Assembly (NCBI GenBank): GCA_009731375.1
Contig: BJOX01000239.1
Span: 200,806-264,805 of the forward strand
DNA length: 64,000 bases
Reading direction: 5' to 3'
DNA from: Paulinella micropora
Lineage: Eukaryota > Cercozoa > Imbricatea > Euglyphida
The notes beneath the pieces were generated by a model. That model was not told the origin of the DNA and made no database searches. It saw only the letters and a program-made list of their open reading frames with translations. Position numbers and translations under genes: made by a program. Positions 30,567 to 39,439 of this stretch are shown in pieces; the first letter of the stretch is position 1; each line of letters starts with the position of its first letter.

Positions 30567-30893
30567 ATGGTAGTGAAAACAACTCGTGTTGAAGTCATTC
30601 CAACAATCGGTAAACGAACAATTAACTCAAGCACAAATACTGCAGGAGGCAAAAAGAAGACTGGTCGTAAGAAGACGCAAGGAGGCAAGGGACAGGCTGG
30701 CGGTAAAATTAACTGGCAAAAAGTGGGGAAAACGGCCTTGGCTGTTAATAAATTCCTTCGTGATAACAAGATTATTTCAAAGACTGCGAATGCACTTGGC
30801 GATGTCGGGGTTCCATATGCGTCTCGTATCGGGTCTACTGCTGCGAAACTCGGGTATGGTAAGCAGAGCGGACGAGGAGCACTCAAATTCTAA
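30567..30893 (+). CDS. small basic virion-type protein, intact
   Basis: 108 residues, pI clearly very basic (GGKKKTGRKKTQGGKGQAGGK), then a helical part INKF...LRDNKIISKTANALG and a tail with GVPYASRIGSTAAKLGYG ending GALKF. Intact version of 10896-11200. Probably a DNA-condensing or capsid-lining protein by analogy with small core proteins of adenovirus-like particles; not proven. Confidence 0.6.
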   Translation: MVVKTTRVEVIPTIGKRTINSSTNTAGGKKKTGRKKTQGGKGQAGGKINWQKVGKTALAVNKFLRDNKIISKTANALGDVGVPYASRIGSTAAKLGYGKQSGRGALKF

Positions 30894-30946
30894 AAGATAT
30901 TTTGTTTGAAATTATGAGGAAATATTTGTTTGTTTGTTTATATACA

Positions 30947-32100
30947 ATGGTCGTCAAGAAAGCGAAGAAACAGAAATTAAGACCCCCGCGGGTTTATAGA
31001 AATAAAAGCGGGAGGCCGTATATTATCCAAAAGGGTAAAACATATTATCTTAATTTCGGTAAGAAAACAAATGATATGAGCACACTTCAAATTGTTAAAG
31101 TTTGTATGAAATACTTAAGCAGACCAAAAGCAAAGAAAAAACAAAGAAGCAAGACTTAAGAAAAGTCCAGGGCCGTCTGAGATTGAACAGAATACAAGAA
31201 CAGCAATTCAAGACCACTTAGACAAACTCAGAAAGGAAAAGTATGAAGGTATTGAAACCATAGAGAAAAAAGAAAGAAAGGCGCGGGAGGATTTAGACGA
31301 GGAGAAGAAGAGGCAAGAAAGAAAAGACATAGCCGATGCTAAGGAAAGACAAGAGATAATGGATAGGGAACATAAAAGAGAACTGGCGGATATTAATGAA
31401 CGACAAGAACAAAAAGCCAGAGAACTAAGAAGGGAGCAAAAACTCATAGAGGATGTAAAATATGAAAAAGACAGAAAAAATAGGATACAAGCATTACCAC
31501 CAGTTCAATATCAATATATATTATGCCACCACAGCAGGGACAGCCACAAGAACAACAGGCACAGCCAGAGGTAAAAGTTAAGCCAAATAAAGAATTTGAA
31601 GACAATAAAAAATTAATCATAAATTCTGGAGTTTTTACTCAAGCAGATATAGATAATTGGGATCCTAGTAAAATACAAAGTATAGCAGAAAGAATAAAAG
31701 AATTTCAAAAGCAACAAATAACAATAGATGATATGAAAAAAATGCTAGGAGCACATGAAGCATTAAATAAAAATATAGGAAACCAACTAGAGGAGGCTAA
31801 ATACAAAGCAATGTTAAAGAATGGGTTGTCAAATAGTAATATTGAAAAAAAACTGACAATTAAAATTCTTGGTGAAGCATTAAGGGATAAACTTAAAAAT
31901 GAAGGCCACGATGTTAAAGGTTGGAACCAAAGGGCATCATGGATAATAGACAAAATTGTAGAACATAAAATCGATGTAGGAAAAGAAAAGAATGAAGTAA
32001 AAAAGAAACTCGCAGAATATTTGGGCTTACAAACGGGAACTGGATTAGAAGATTTGATTAGTAAAGTGTTTTCCGTAGAAAACATTAAAAAGTATTTATC
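30947..32100 (+). pseudogene. coiled-coil protein, MVVKK family, broken
   Basis: Starts MVVKKAKKQKLRPPRVYRNK, with shifts near 31159 and 31500. The middle is a charged coiled coil (RQERKDIADAKERQEIM) and the last ORF from 31523 has NNSNIEKK-type helices and ends with TGTGLEDLISKVFSVENI. It corresponds to 10196-10801 but is longer by about 150 residues. The next gene (protease) begins at once in another frame. Confidence 0.55.
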
Positions 32101-32107
32101 ACGAAAA

Positions 32108-32771
32108 GAAAGGGTTCATTCAATGAGAAAAAAAAGATTATGTTAATGCTCTTATAATAAATATAGAAATGAGCAACAGCAACCAGACTCCAACGAAGTT
32201 GAAGACTCCAACATAGTTGAAGATGCGACCTTCGGTCAGCATGCGTCCTTCGGACAGCAACCACAGCAACTGGAGCCACAACAAGCGGAGCCACAACCAG
32301 AGCCACTGCCTGAGCCACAGCAACCACAGCCCGAGCCCGAGCCACAGCAAGATGGAGAGGGTCGCGGACTAATGACTAATGAAATAGATGACATAATGGA
32401 AAAATATGGATGGTATCTCGGAGCGATAGCGAGCGATGAAATCTACAAGTTGAAGCCCGGAAGCAGAAAGCGATACGGGTGTATTATGAATTTGGACAAT
32501 CACAAACAAGCGGGGTCTCATCGGATCGCCGTATGGATAAGTCTAGACAAAGACCGGTCCGTGGAAGTGTATGACCCATTAGCACTTTACGAGCCAACGG
32601 AAGATTTTTGCAACAAATGAAACAACTAATAAATAAAAGTAATCTAGATAGTTATTTGTTAATGAAGGTTAATCAAGTAAAACAACAATCAAACACCTCA
32701 GACACGTGCGGTTGGCATAGTATGAGGTTTTTAATATGGAGCGGGCGAAAGGTATTAAATTTAAATTGTTG
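32108..32771 (+). pseudogene. PRO: adenain-like cysteine protease, broken
   Basis: N-terminal basic helix (KKKDYVNALI), a Pro/Glu/Gln linker that begins with the repeat-encoded DSNEVEDSN...ATFGQH (about 32189-32255), then the catalytic domain: GSHRIAV (His followed by Arg instead of Trp, codon 32522-32524), EVYDPLA, VNQVKQQ and DTCGWHS. Shifts occur near 32170 and 32615, and the C-terminal 40 residues seen in element 1 are missing, replaced by the intergenic repeat. Confidence 0.8.
32190..32255 (+). repeat. in-frame DSN...ATFGQH cassette in protease linker
   Basis: About 40 bp built on GACTCCAACGAAGTTGAAG and GCGACCTTCGGTCAGCA. The same cassette, reverse-complemented, is in the FGKY/R genes at 38703-38742 and 36968-37003. 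Confidence 0.75.
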
Positions 32772-32880
32772 ATAACCATCGAAAATCGATTAATTTTTTT
32801 CCAAATAAAAAAACGATGGTTTAGAATAAGTGAGAGTGCGAAAGCACGAAGCGCAATTCTAAAATATCTATAATATATCA
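32770..32880 (+). promoter_or_regulatory. element 2 intergenic hairpin repeat (copy 4)
   Basis: ACCATCGAAAATCGAT / AAACGATGGTTT arms followed by TAGAATAAGTGAGAGTGCG, AAAGCACGAAGCGCAATTC and TAAAATATC, ending at the minor capsid start. Confidence 0.75.
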
Positions 32881-33692
32881 ATGGACTACAAGGGAGGAAG
32901 AAGTTCGGGTATCTATTACATAAATAGTAAAAATAGAATAACGGGAACAGACAGCGACTTTACACACGAAGTCAATATGAAGGGGCTAGACAATCCCACA
33001 CATTGTAAAATTCTTCATATTTATGTGCCGAAGTCGTATTACTCTGTGGCTTCACCGTATAATACCTTTACATTATCCGAAAACGGGTATGAGGCTTTAA
33101 TTACAATACCTGAGGAAAACTACACAATGAACAATTTAAAAAATAAGTTGTCGGAGGTACTGACGACAGAAAGTCCGAATGACTATACTTATGTTGTCTC
33201 AAACAACAATACAAACACATAAGCGGAGGATGGCAAATTAACATTCAGTGTTTCAAATAACGGAGGTATTCAACCGCGGTTTATATTTGATGGTGATACC
33301 CGTATTCACGAGGTTATGGGTTTTGATAGAAACTCAACATATTTCTTCGCTACTGATTTTATTAAATCGCTAAATGTAATTATTTTAACTGGTGAAAAAA
33401 CTCTGTATCTTCAAGGTGATTTGGTGAATGAAGGAGATAATCATGTGCTTCAAGAAATATACACTGCCAACGAAATTCCTTTTGGTTCTGTCATTTACGA
33501 CGGCTCTGGTAGTGAATACGGAAAAACATTGTCCACTAATTCAAACATTTATTTAAATTTTACTTGACGGACGAAAACGACCAAGCCATTAATCTTAATG
33601 GTTTATGTATCGTTATGACTTTATTGGTTTATCGCGAAACTAATTATTTTGGTTTATTTAATTCATTCTTCAGTTTGTTGAAATCGCGGTAG
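32881..33692 (+). pseudogene. mCP: minor capsid (penton, single jelly-roll) protein
   Basis: About 265 residues. SSGIYYINSKNRITGTDSDF, then VPKSYYSVASPYNTF, an in-frame TAA at about 33221 (after NTNT), HVLQEIYTANEIPFGSVIYDG, and a shift near 33565 before TDEND. The C-terminus (YRETNYF...) runs on about 12 residues longer than in element 1. Same place and direction relative to the major capsid gene. Confidence 0.8.
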
Positions 33693-33781
33693 GGTAATTT
33701 TAGAATTATTCATTTTTTTCTATACTATTATATATTCTGGTGAATTAGTTCATTTACACTACTTCAAAAACAAAACAAAAA

Positions 33782-35254
33782 ATGCCTGTCCAATATGGAG
33801 GAGAACTAGTCCATCAGACTAAGGGACTGCTCACTGGTAAGTATGAATTAACTAAACATACCACTCGTGAAGGCTCGCAACCTGTCGCACTTACTACTGC
33901 TGGTGGTATGGAAAGCACATTTGAAATTCCTACTCGTCCTTTGAACCTTGCGAGGAGTGTGTTGCGATTTACTTACACTCCGTCTGCCCCAGGTGCTGGT
34001 GGTCGCTACAATCGTGTCTATATGGATTGTCTGTCTATGATTAAAACTATTGAACTGCGAAGCCGAAGCGGGCAGTATTTGTGTAATCTTCAACATGTGG
34101 GTAATTACACTAAGGTGATATGGAAACCGGAAATTAAGTATGAAAAATTTATGGCACTTGAAAATCATGGTGCTGGTGTGGGTAGCGGTGCTATGCTTCA
34201 AAAGTGTAATGCTGGAAAAGTTGAAATTGGAACTAGAGTAAATAGAGCAACAATTACTGCTGCAGCAGATTTGGCTGGTCTTATTATTGCAGTTCAAACA
34301 TACTACAAAGTACCTCTTGTTAATGCCCGCCGTCATGATGATACCGCTCTCGCCGATAGCACTGCTGGGGATTATAGTTTGGTTAATGTTCCTTTTGAGG
34401 AGGCTAAGTATTTTGAAGGTGGAACTGCCAATGGCGCCACCCCTGTTATTAATGTTAAGTTTCCTTTGGGTATGCTGTTTGGCACTATTTTTGAACTGGT
34501 TAAGACTATTGGATTTAATGAAATTTTGGATATGCGGATTGTGTGGGCTGCCGCTCTTCGTTCTATGGCACTGATGCAAGTTCTATTTCCACTGGTGCTG
34601 CCGCTACTACCGCTGGTGCTATCGTCTCTAACCTAAATCTATTCCTTGCTGTTGAGACTGACCCGAATGTCATCCTCGGTGTCCAGCAAAAGATTGCGGG
34701 TGAAGGCTTTCCATTTAAGATTGAGTATCCTATCGCTTGGAAGCAAAGTCTTCAAACAAACCAACAGAACTATGTGATTAAGATGAACCACTCGCAGGGT
34801 GAAAGAATTCGTCGTATTTATACTTCCGCCTTTCATTTCACTGAGAGTGCTAATTCTTTTGATAATGACAACAGGGCGGATGCTAAAATTATTTCTTATT
34901 ATACAACCCTTGACGGCTCTCGTCTTCAACAATTTGACATTTGACACTTCTGAGAATGAAGACTATATGATTTTGAAGGATAAGTTGAAAGGAAGTGCTA
35001 TCCTAAACAGCGATGTCTACCATTACAACTGGTTCCACGTAGATACTTGGGACAATAACCGACCGCTGTGCGATAAGGACACAGACGGCTATGAGGTGAG
35101 CGGTTTGCGTCTAGACACTGAGAGGCGATATGAATTCGTTTCAACCACAAGTAATAATGCGAGTGGTGTTGGCATAACTAATCTTAACCATTACACATTC
35201 GCCATTCTTCAACGTAGTGTGCTTGTTAAAGGAGTTGAAATTTTGATGAGTTAA
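33782..35254 (+). pseudogene. MCP: major capsid protein (double jelly-roll), two shifts
   Basis: About 490 residues over three overlapping frames (breaks near 34560 and 34930). Conserved with element 1 at TRPLNLARSVLRF, MIKTIELRSRSGQYLC, NARRHDD, EEAKYF and LDTERRYEF. It forms the capsid shell. The start MPVQYGGEL follows an AT-rich leader with ACAAAACAAAAAATG. Confidence 0.82.
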
Positions 35255-35259
35255 AGATA

Positions 35260-35407
35260 TTTTATTCATATACTTCGTATCTTCATAAAACATCGAATGC
35301 AGTTAAAGTAAAGAATTAATAGATTAAATATTTTTTTCAAAATAAAAAAAACGATGTTTTAGAATAAGAGAGAGTGCGACAGCACGAATCGCAATTCTAA
35401 AATATCA
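35260..35407 (+). promoter_or_regulatory. element 2 intergenic hairpin repeat (copy 5)
   Basis: AAACATCGAATG ... AAACGATGTTTTAGAATAAG, then AGAGAGTGCGACAGCACGAA and GCAATTCTAAAATATC, ending at the start of the conserved virion protein. Confidence 0.75.
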
Positions 35408-36756
35408 ATGAAAACTCACCAGAGAAACTTAATCGCAGAAAATCCGGACGGAGAATTTATAAACATCAGGGTCGGATGGTGATATTGAAACAAATCATTC
35501 AAAAACCGCTTTTGGCGAAGCAGTAGTAGGTCAATTAACACCAGTTTTACAAGAAATCTTTCCATATACCATTAATACTAGGATATGGACAAAAACAGAA
35601 ACAAAATCGTCTGTGTCATTTTTGAATAATATGGCTGAATTGAAAACAACTGCTGATGCTACGGCAGATGCTAGACTGGTAAGTAAAAGGAGAATAAAAT
35701 ATAGAACTGGAATGGGTGTCCTAGCCCGCTTTACTGCTCTATGGACAACGGATGATACAAAAGATTACTATTCATATATTGGAATAGGAAATGATCTCGT
35801 TGATGGATTTTATTTTTACAAAAATCAAGCAGGAATAAGTATTGCACATTGTAAAGGAGGTGCCGCAGTTTATATTGACCAGGTAGACTGGGACGACCCG
35901 TGCGATGGAACTTCGGCTATGCCTGACTTAGACTGGAGCAAAGGAAATGTATTTCAAATTCAATTTCAGTATCTTGGGTTTGGTGCTATTAAGTTTTATA
36001 TTGAAAATCCCATAACAGGATTATTTCAATTAGTTCATATGATTGACTATGCGAATGCNNNNNNNNNNNNNNNNNNNNNNNNNNNNNNNNNNNNNNNNNN
36101 NNNNNNNNNNNNNNNNNNNNNNNNNNNNNNNNNNNNNNNNNNNNNNNNNNNNNNNNNNNNNNNNNNNNNNNNNNNNNNNNNNNNNNNNNNNNNNNNNNNN
36201 NNNNNNNNNNNGCACTAATGAGGAATGATGCTGCTAACGGAATTCAAACTCTTAAAACAGCGAGTGTTGGATTATTTATTGAAGGAAGTAATACAATAAA
36301 CACAAGTATAACAAACGAAGTGGAAGGAAGTAAAGCAGCAAACACCACTGAAAGTCCTATTATTAGTATCAGGAATAAAGCAACATTTGATGCGGGTGGT
36401 GCTAATTTAACAAATTATTCAAATGTTTATCATACTTTGATAAGTATTACAAATGAAGATAGTAAGTCGTGTGTAGTAAGAATGGTATTAAATGGAACAC
36501 TAACTGGAGCAGGTTTTGCAGATGTTGATTCTAAGTATTCAATTGTAGATACTGACACAAGGCGAGTGCTATCGCAAACGGAACAATCATTTTTAAACTT
36601 TACGTAAATTCTCAATCAACTCAACAGATAAATCTCAGAAATTATGATATATATTTGACTCCTAGTGAGATATTGACTTTTACACAGAAATCCGTTGGAA
36701 CTGCCAATAATGGTTCAAATGTTAATGTTATCGCTAACTTCATAGAAGACCAATAA
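35408..36756 (+). pseudogene. conserved beta-rich virion protein (with N gap)
   Basis: About 450 residues, counterpart of 5587-6839. The N-terminal frame shifts near 35480 and 36590; the middle is continuous through FYFYKNQAGISIAHCKGG, VDWDDPCDGTSAMP and GNVFQIQFQYLGFGAI. A 153-N gap (36059-36211) hides part. Its C-terminal two thirds are duplicated at 37543-38374. Confidence 0.72.
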
Positions 36757-36839
36757 AGCAAAAAAATTTAATGGAAAGCGATGTGATATTAGAGATATTT
36801 TTTTACCGCATCTTTATTATTAAAATAAGGTTGTTGAAT

Positions 36840-37338
36840 TAAATATTCAAGGTATGGTTTATCAATCTTAGCAACATCTTCAATTTTCATTTTTTTAATA
36901 CTTTCCATATTGAAGAAAAATATCGGTTTGCTGACCGACAATATCTTCGATATTGCTTACGCTCTTTCGAGCAGTAAAGGTCGCATCTTCAACTACGTTG
37001 GAGTCATTTTTCTGGTATGCTTTCTTTAATGTACATCCTTCTTCTGTACATGTAGCATTCGCTATCTCTTCACCAACATTAGCCTTGATTTTAGTGATAC
37101 TAGTCTCTTTTAAATCAGTTGCCTTAAAAGGTGTGCTTGGTTCCTCCATTATAACTTTTGCTAGTGTAGCCTCCAATGGAATAACTACTTTCACATTGTC
37201 GTCGCGGGGTTTATATTGTTCATAGAAAGATACAATGTCAGGCTTAGTCCATTTAATCGTGGGTTTCTTAATTTCGCTGTCAAGGTTCCATTTCTCAATT
37301 TCGTTTAAGTAGTCTTGTTTGGTGTTCAGGTCAGTCAT
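36840..37338 (-). pseudogene. FGKY/R-motif protein, long paralogue (copy A)
   Basis: Starts with NTKQDYLNEIEKWNLDSEIK, has a variable linker containing the cassette-encoded DSNVVEDATF, and ends with LQYGKYKKMKIEDVAKIDK, then YLIQQPYF after a shift near 36895. Same C-terminal motif as the small FGKY/R protein. Start codon preceded by hairpin repeat copy 6. Confidence 0.6.
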
Positions 37339-37340
37339 TG

Positions 37341-37440
37341 ATATTTTAGAATTGCGCTTCGTGCTGCGCACTCTCGCTTATTCTAAAACATCGGAAAAAT
37401 TTTAAGAAAAAATAATTAAAAGAAAAAACGATGTCTTATG
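37341..37440 (-). promoter_or_regulatory. element 2 intergenic hairpin repeat (copy 6)
   Basis: Minus strand: TTAGAATAAGCGAGAGTGCG, CAGCACGAAGCGCAATTC and TAAAATATC before the paralogue's start, with ACATCG/CGATGT arms further up. Confidence 0.72.
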
Positions 37441-37443
37441 AAA

Positions 37444-37543
37444 CCGCGTAGCGGGTGAATAAAATATCATTATAAATATTTTTTACTTCACTTTTAATGT
37501 CTGTAAATTTATCAAACCACGGCTGTTTCATAACCCATTCAAG
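37444..37543 (-). pseudogene. 3' fragment of small FGKY/R gene
   Basis: Encodes only the last residues, LEWVMKQPWFDKFTDIKSEV and KKYL, in frame. Left by the tandem duplication. The full copy at 39091-39379 has one extra G in a GGG run that breaks its frame, so this fragment keeps the better sequence at that site. Confidence 0.75.
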
Positions 37544-38374
37544 ATTTTATTTCTACAAAAACAGAGCAGGAATGAATATTACGCATTGTAAAGGAGGTGC
37601 CGTAGATTATATTGACCAGGTAGACTGGGACGACCCGTGCGATGGAATTTCGGCTATGCCAGACTTAGACTGGAGCAAAGGAAATGTATTTCAAATTCAA
37701 TTCCAATATTTAGGTTTTGGTGCTATTAAGCTTTATATTGAAAATCCCATAACAGGATTATTTCATATGATTGACTATGCGAATGCTAATACTGGTGTAA
37801 GCCTGCGAAATACAACATTACCTTTTACAGCAGTAATGAGAAATGATGCAGCGACTGGAATACAAACTCTTAAAACAGCGAGTGCCAGTTTATTCATTGA
37901 GGGAACGAATACGATAAACACAAGTATAACAAACGAAGTGGAAAGAAGTAAAGCAGCAAACACCACTGAAAGTCCTATTGTTAGTATAAGATACAAAGCG
38001 GTATTTGATGCGGGCGGTGCTAATTTAACAAATTATTCAAATGTTTATCCTACTTTGATAAGTATTACAAATGAAGATAGTAAGTCGTGTGTAGTAAGAA
38101 TGGTATTAAATGGAACACTAACTGGAGCAGGTTTTGCAGATGTTGCTTCTAAGTATTCAATTGTAGATACTGACACAAGGCGAGTGCTATCGCAAACGGA
38201 ACAATAATTTTTAAACTTTACGTAAATTCTCAATCAACTCAACAAATAAATCTTATAAATTATGATATATATTTGACTCCTAATGATGTATTGACTTTTA
38301 CACAGAAATCCGTTGGAACTGCCAATAATGGTTCAAATGTTAATGTTATCGCTAATTTTATTGAAGATCAGTGA
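37543..38374 (+). pseudogene. 5'-truncated copy of conserved virion protein
   Basis: Unit B copy of 35806-36756, open from FYFYKNRAGMNITHCKGG to a shift near 38207. It lacks the N-terminal 130 residues and has no own start, so it is a duplication remnant unless read from an upstream frame. Confidence 0.75.
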
Positions 38375-38429
38375 TACAGAAAGAAAAAAATAAAAAAAAA
38401 TAAAAGCAAGGTAATGTGATATTAGAGAT

Positions 38430-38917
38430 ATTTTTACCGCATCTTTGTTATTAAAATAAGGTTGTTGAATTAATTCAAGGTATGGTTTATCAATCTTAGC
38501 GACTTCTTCGATTTTCATTTTTTTATATTTACCATATTGAAGAAAAATATCGGTTTCATTTTGCTGGTCTTCTTTCTTTAATATACATTCTTCTTCTGTA
38601 CATGTAGCATTTGCTATCTCTTCACCTACATTTGCCTTGATTTCAGTGATACTGGTCTCTTTTAAATCAGTTGCCTTAAAAGGAGTGCTTGGCTCTTCGT
38701 GCTGACCGAAGGTCGCAACTTCAACTTCGTTGGAGTCAATCACATTTTGTAATGTAGCCTCCAATGGAATAACTGCTTTCACGTTGTCGTCCCTCGGCTT
38801 GTATTGCTCATAGAAAGAAATAATGTCAGGCTTAGTCCATTTAATTGTTGGCTTTTTTATTTCGCTGTCAAGGTTCCATTTTTCAATTTCATTTAAGTAG
38901 TCTTGTTTGGTGCTCAC
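38430..38917 (-). pseudogene. FGKY/R-motif protein, long paralogue (copy B)
   Basis: As copy A: STKQDYLNEIEKWNLDSEIK, linker with DSNEVEVATFGQH, and LQYGKYKKMKIEEVAKIDK near the end. The expected ATG reads GTG. A 3-base loss (YLEL for YLEYL) and a shift near 38430 alter the end. Confidence 0.6.
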
Positions 38918-38927
38918 GATATTTTAG

Positions 38928-39062
38928 AATTGCGCTTCGTGCTTTGCACTCTCGCTTACAAAAAATTCGCTCGCGAATTTTGCTATAACACTTCGTTTAT
39001 ATTCTAAAACATCGGAAAAAATTTAAAGAAAAAATAATTAAAAGAAAAACGATGTTTTATGA
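38928..39062 (-). promoter_or_regulatory. element 2 intergenic hairpin repeat (copy 7, with insert)
   Basis: Minus-strand copy split by about 55 bp containing AAAATTCGCGAGCGAATTTT, a perfect palindrome. Abuts copy B of the paralogue. Confidence 0.68.
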
Positions 39063-39090
39063 AACCGCGTAGCGGGTGAATAAAATATCA

Positions 39091-39379
39091 TTATAAATAT
39101 TTTTTTACTTCACTTTTAATGTCTGTAAATTTATCAAACCACGGCTGTTTCATAACCCCATTCAAGATATGGTTTGTCAATGGTAGCAATATCAGAAACC
39201 TTCTTCCCGCGATACTTACCAAATGGGAAAACATCGGTTGGCTTTCCTTCTCTACTTTTTTCAATTGCCTTAATTTCTTCATCAATCATCTGTTGGACAT
39301 CTCTTACTGAAAAGAATTCCTTATTCTTCTCAATTGAAAGTAGTCCAAATTTTTCAGATAGTCTGGTGAGGGTGGTCAT
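39091..39379 (-). pseudogene. FGKY/R-motif protein (DUF3820/exo X C-terminal-like)
   Basis: Counterpart of 5218-5492: MTTLTRLSEKFGLLSIEKNK, FPFGKYRGKKVSDIATIDK and PYLEW, then VMKQPW in the next frame after an extra G. About 95 residues. Next to polB on the opposite side from the basic protein, as in element 1. Confidence 0.65.
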
Positions 39380-39439
39380 TGGTCTATATAGATTGGTAAA
39401 AAATTTTATGGAAAAAATTAATTAATTATTTGATTATTA

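Larger units (their letters stand above)
35806..37543. repeat. internal tandem duplication, unit A
   Basis: Runs from inside the virion protein gene to inside the small FGKY/R gene. Unit B (37544-39170) repeats it. At the junction the 3' end of a minus-strand FGKY/R gene (37444-37543) is joined directly to the middle of a virion protein gene. Confidence 0.85.
37544..39170. repeat. internal tandem duplication, unit B
   Basis: See unit A. The two units differ by scattered substitutions and small indels, including the linker of the FGKY/R paralogue. Confidence 0.85.
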
